From contig NC_063052.1 of the NCBI RefSeq assembly GCF_018812025.1, positions 18,311,414 through 18,375,413 on the forward strand: 64,000 nt of DNA, given 5' to 3'. The notes below the pieces were generated by a model. That model did not search any database, was not told the DNA's origin, and was given only the letters and a program-made list of their open reading frames with translations. Of the stretch, positions 61,077-64,000 are shown piece after piece; within the stretch, counting starts at the first letter, position 1, and each line of letters opens with the position of its first letter. The translations under genes were made by a program, and so were the position numbers. This stretch comes from Megalobrama amblycephala. Lineage: Eukaryota; Chordata; Actinopteri; Cypriniformes; Xenocyprididae.

Positions 61077-62063
61077 GACAGTGAGCTCTAAGTGACTCCA
61101 TTTTTTTAAAAAATATGATTGGATGATGCAGTACTTAACTATCTTAACTAACCAAATCTAAACTATTTACAATACACATTCTGCAAGACGCTAAAACTAC
61201 CACCTCAAGCCAAGGTGCAAGACGCAACCAAGGCCTGCCAGCCCCACAAGACACTAAGGTTGGAGTAATGGAGGGGCCACTTGTGTCAGCCTGCCAGAAC
61301 CACAGCAGCATTAGTAGGCATTAAACTCTGGGCCAAGAGGTTGAGAGATGTGCTTTGGGACTGGAGCAGCCTTGGATACCAGCTCTGGCTGAGGCTGCGA
61401 CAGCAAACACTGGGGAATCCTTGGCTGGAACGACTTTGGCAGCTGTCATGAAAGAAACCTTTGTGGTGGACATGACGGGCTACAGTGTGACCTGGTCGGT
61501 CATGTCAGGAACCTCTGGGAAGCTGTGCAACTGAACCTGCTGTTACACAGAGCTGAGGAACCATAGCAGGAACCTCCAGGTTGAGACAATGACCTCTCTG
61601 TCCTTCTTCTGGAGCAGCAGCATCAGGAACCTTTAGGGGTAGCTTTTACAGGGAATTCTAGAGCTGCCCTGACACTATGTCTAGGCCCAAGGCAAATGAG
61701 AATAGGAGCTCTGTGGCTGGGACCATGACTGAAACCTCTGATGCCTCTTTTACATGGATCTCTCGGACCTGGACGCCAGTGGCAAGAACCTCTGGAGCGG
61801 CAGTGCGAGGAACTTGTGGGATGGGCTTGACAGTGAGCTCTGGGTGACTCCATTTTTTAAAAATATGATTGGATGATGCAGTACTTAACTATCTTAAAAA
61901 ACTAAAACTAAACTATTTACAATACACATCCCTTAGCGAGTAGTTCCGCAAGACGCTAAAACTACCACCTCAAGCCAAGGCGCCAGACGCAACCAAGGCC
62001 TGCCATCCCCGCAAGACACTAAGGCTGGAGGGATGGAGGGGCGACTCGTTTCAGCCTGCCAGA
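61077..62063. repeat. Direct repeat pair with internal AGGAACCTCTGG units
   Basis: Copy 1 (61077-61298) and copy 2 (61829-62063) share GACAGTGAGCTCT, GATTGGATGATGCAGTACTT, TTTACAATACACAT, CTAAAACTACCACCTCAAGC and GACACTAAGG in order. The 530 bp between carries at least five scattered AGGAACCTCTGG-like units. Copy 2 has an extra CCCTTAGCGAGTAGTTC. No ends typical of a named element. Confidence 0.7.
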
Positions 62064-62334
62064 CGCAAGGCTGACCCTCTTCTCCGTGACTTTTACAGGG
62101 GGACCTGAAACAGAATTGGAAATTGTACAAATTAGGCAAATATATTTAATAAGATTTAAAAATAAAACTTATCTGTGCTGTTTATGAGGATTGACTATAT
62201 GATCACTGCAGCTGGTGTTGAATGGTAAAGTAAGGAATGATGTGATAATCAGAGCATCAAACTAAACCAAAAAATAAACCACCCAATTGCCAATATATCT
62301 TCAAAATTATTTTGGCTTGTCTTAGACTCAAAAC

Positions 62335-63610
62335 CTAGAACCATTCATGGAACAGCATCTCCTCCAGATGAAGCCTCTGCTCTGGGTCGCTCTTCAGGCA
62401 ACCCCAAATAAAACAGCAGTATTCTGTGCAGTAAGATGGGAGAGATGTCTGATTATTATTGCCTTCAGCTTCACATCTGCTCTCTAAGCTGTAAAACAGT
62501 TTCTGCCTTATCTATAAGGCCATCTTTTTTGAAACCACAGAATTGCAATTGTCCTTTTTTATTGTAATGAAGTTCTCACCATCTGAGAAGCCCTGCTGGA
62601 ACCATACATCAGCGTCCATCAAACTGATATTGCTGCTGTCTGGGGAAATGGCTTGTGATCAAAGCAAACAGCAGCACCCCCAGCAACCACACTGTTGCCT
62701 GCTTTCCGTGGTACTCGTCCTTCTCAAAATACACCGAAGGGCAGTACATTTCTGTTCCTAGAGAAAAGAGTTTGTCACATATATAAATTTGCTTTACCAC
62801 TGCATGTTTTCTCTAATCTGACTGAAATGGCATTTAATTTTAGTCACTGAAAATAATATTATTGGATTTTCTTCTCTTCTGAAAGAGCTTTAGTGTGTCA
62901 TGTCTTATGGTGCAAAAGAGTGGTTTAAGAGACGATACATACCAGAGTGTTGTAGGAAGAACTTTTCAGGAGGTCCCCACACCTGAAATCAATCAATTTG
63001 ACTTCCAGGGTCTCAGTATTAACTATAGAGGTGGGCATCTTGATGTCCCGATGGAACACCCCCCGAGAAATGCAGTAGGCAGCGGCTTCAATCACCACAT
63101 GAAATGACTTGTGAGCTCCTGACTGAAGAGTTCACCATGATCCTGCCAAAAGGCAGGAGGCGAGGGATGCTCTAAGACCATTATATACTGGTCTGGATTG
63201 TCTTGCCAGTCCAGCAGCTCTATAATGTGATGACAGCTGGGACCTTGATTGGCAATGAGTGTTATGGCCAACTCAAGAGAAAATGGTCTGGGAAGGTCAG
63301 GCTAGAAGAAAGAGTTTTTATGATGGTTAGATAGAAGCAGTTCCTCAAATAAGGATTTAGGTCAGTCTGTTTCTCTATTGAAATATTTGTTCTCTGTGAT
63401 TTACATTAATCTAAGATGTTATAAATAGCAAACAGTGACTGAGACGAGATGACACAGAGCACAGTCTACTTACAAGACTAATGTATGGCATCTTTGCTGC
63501 GAATTTCACAGCCACCTGAAGGCCGTCCTCGCAACGGGTCTCTTCAAAGTTGGCACTGAATCCTCCTTCCCTCATCCTATTTCCAATGGCATTTTTCCAG
63601 CAGATGTGGT
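62335..63610 (-). pseudogene. Pim-like serine/threonine kinase, degenerate
   Basis: Minus-strand exons with good splice sites: 63610-63474 (glycine loop and VAVK), 63301-62943 (hinge, catalytic loop), about 62757-62625 (APE region), 62423-62335 (C-lobe, EEMLFHEWF then stop). Motifs recall the fish-expanded Pim-like kinases: IGNRMREGGF, EDGLQVAVKF, HRDIK, VKLIDF, GDLLK. Lesions: glycine loop REGGFS (last Gly lost), HRDIKMPTS where the catalytic Asn is Thr, DFG changed to DFRCG, CPS in place of CPPE, a frameshift near 63095-63110 (stop after HFMW), and phase mismatch between the second and third exons. Positions 63780-63960 may hold a broken N-terminal exon. An intact copy elsewhere is likely. 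Confidence 0.72.
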
Positions 63611-64000
63611 CTATTAAAACATAATTATAGTTATTGCTTAGGTAAACTGCTAAAAAAAAGCTAAATGGTGATTTAAAAATTAAGCTAAAAGAAGTGTTAC
63701 AGCAGTTATGGCTGCATTATGTACAACACACTTTTGTTTATACATGTACACCAAAAATAATATTTTGAGTTTTGACACTAAACTCACCCTCGATCCTCAT
63801 GATCTCAGCACAGCACGTCTAGCTGTTTCAGCAGACGTGGCACACTCACACTTGCTGACGGACTGGGCTGTCCATTGGTCCTCCACTTGCTGGTCCTTGG
63901 TAGTGGATGGGGACTTCATGACACCTGGATAAAGGCTCCTGATGATCATTGTCCTTTACAGTACAGATAATATCTTGTAGAGAAGTCTGATCTAAAGAGA
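63611..64000. other. Right edge; possible N-terminal remnant of the kinase
   Basis: A minus-strand stretch at about 63780-63940 encodes SLYPGVMKSPSTTKDQ and then a stop in the frame read. It may be the decayed first exon of the kinase copy but has no diagnostic motif. Confidence 0.3.

Overview
The window looks like teleost nuclear DNA, most likely from a cyprinid (carp, minnow or zebrafish relative). The genes are vertebrate with GT-AG introns, the DNA is AT-rich, and the space between genes is packed with TTAA-flanked palindromic MITEs, Tc1-type transposons, hAT-like elements and solo LTRs of the kind common in cyprinid genomes. No bacterial features, rRNA, tRNA or CRISPR arrays were seen.

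Three real genes can be rebuilt exon by exon, all on the minus strand. (1) Positions 1-1924 hold the 5' part of a CCN-family matricellular gene, closest to ccn2/ctgf: signal peptide, IGFBP, VWC and the start of TSP1. It runs off the left edge. (2) Positions 44047-51025, with a non-coding first exon near 52725, hold a complete stx12 (endosomal Qa-SNARE, 267 aa). (3) Positions 53486-58549 hold a complete trnau1ap/SECp43-like gene (two RRMs, 312 aa), whose stop codon lies about 0.7 kb upstream of the stx12 promoter. At the right edge, 62335-63610 (minus) carries a broken copy of the fish-expanded Pim-like kinase family, with the DFG glycine, the catalytic-loop asparagine and the reading frame lost.

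The roughly 41 kb between ccn2 and stx12 contains no gene I can defend. It is mostly mobile DNA: TTAA palindromes (3658-4989, 6761-7594, 13000-13865, 19951-20727, 23995-24729, 34616-35361, 40606-41353), a Tc1 element with two long inverted ends (28370-29909), a second Tc1 element (37079-38705), and a multi-level nest at 27124-30489 where a solo LTR with a 5-bp target duplication contains a MITE-type element that itself contains a mariner-type MITE and the Tc1 copy. Stx12 intron 2 holds a BED-finger hAT remnant with an 8-bp target duplication. The trnau1ap introns hold further nested elements and a perfect 33-bp-arm hairpin.

The genes have separate jobs: CCN2-like is a secreted matrix signalling protein, STX12 drives endosome fusion, and TRNAU1AP supports selenocysteine tRNA function. 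Nothing suggests an operon-like unit. The adjacency is a matter of synteny: STX12 and TRNAU1AP are neighbours on human 1p35, while CCN2 is on 6q23.
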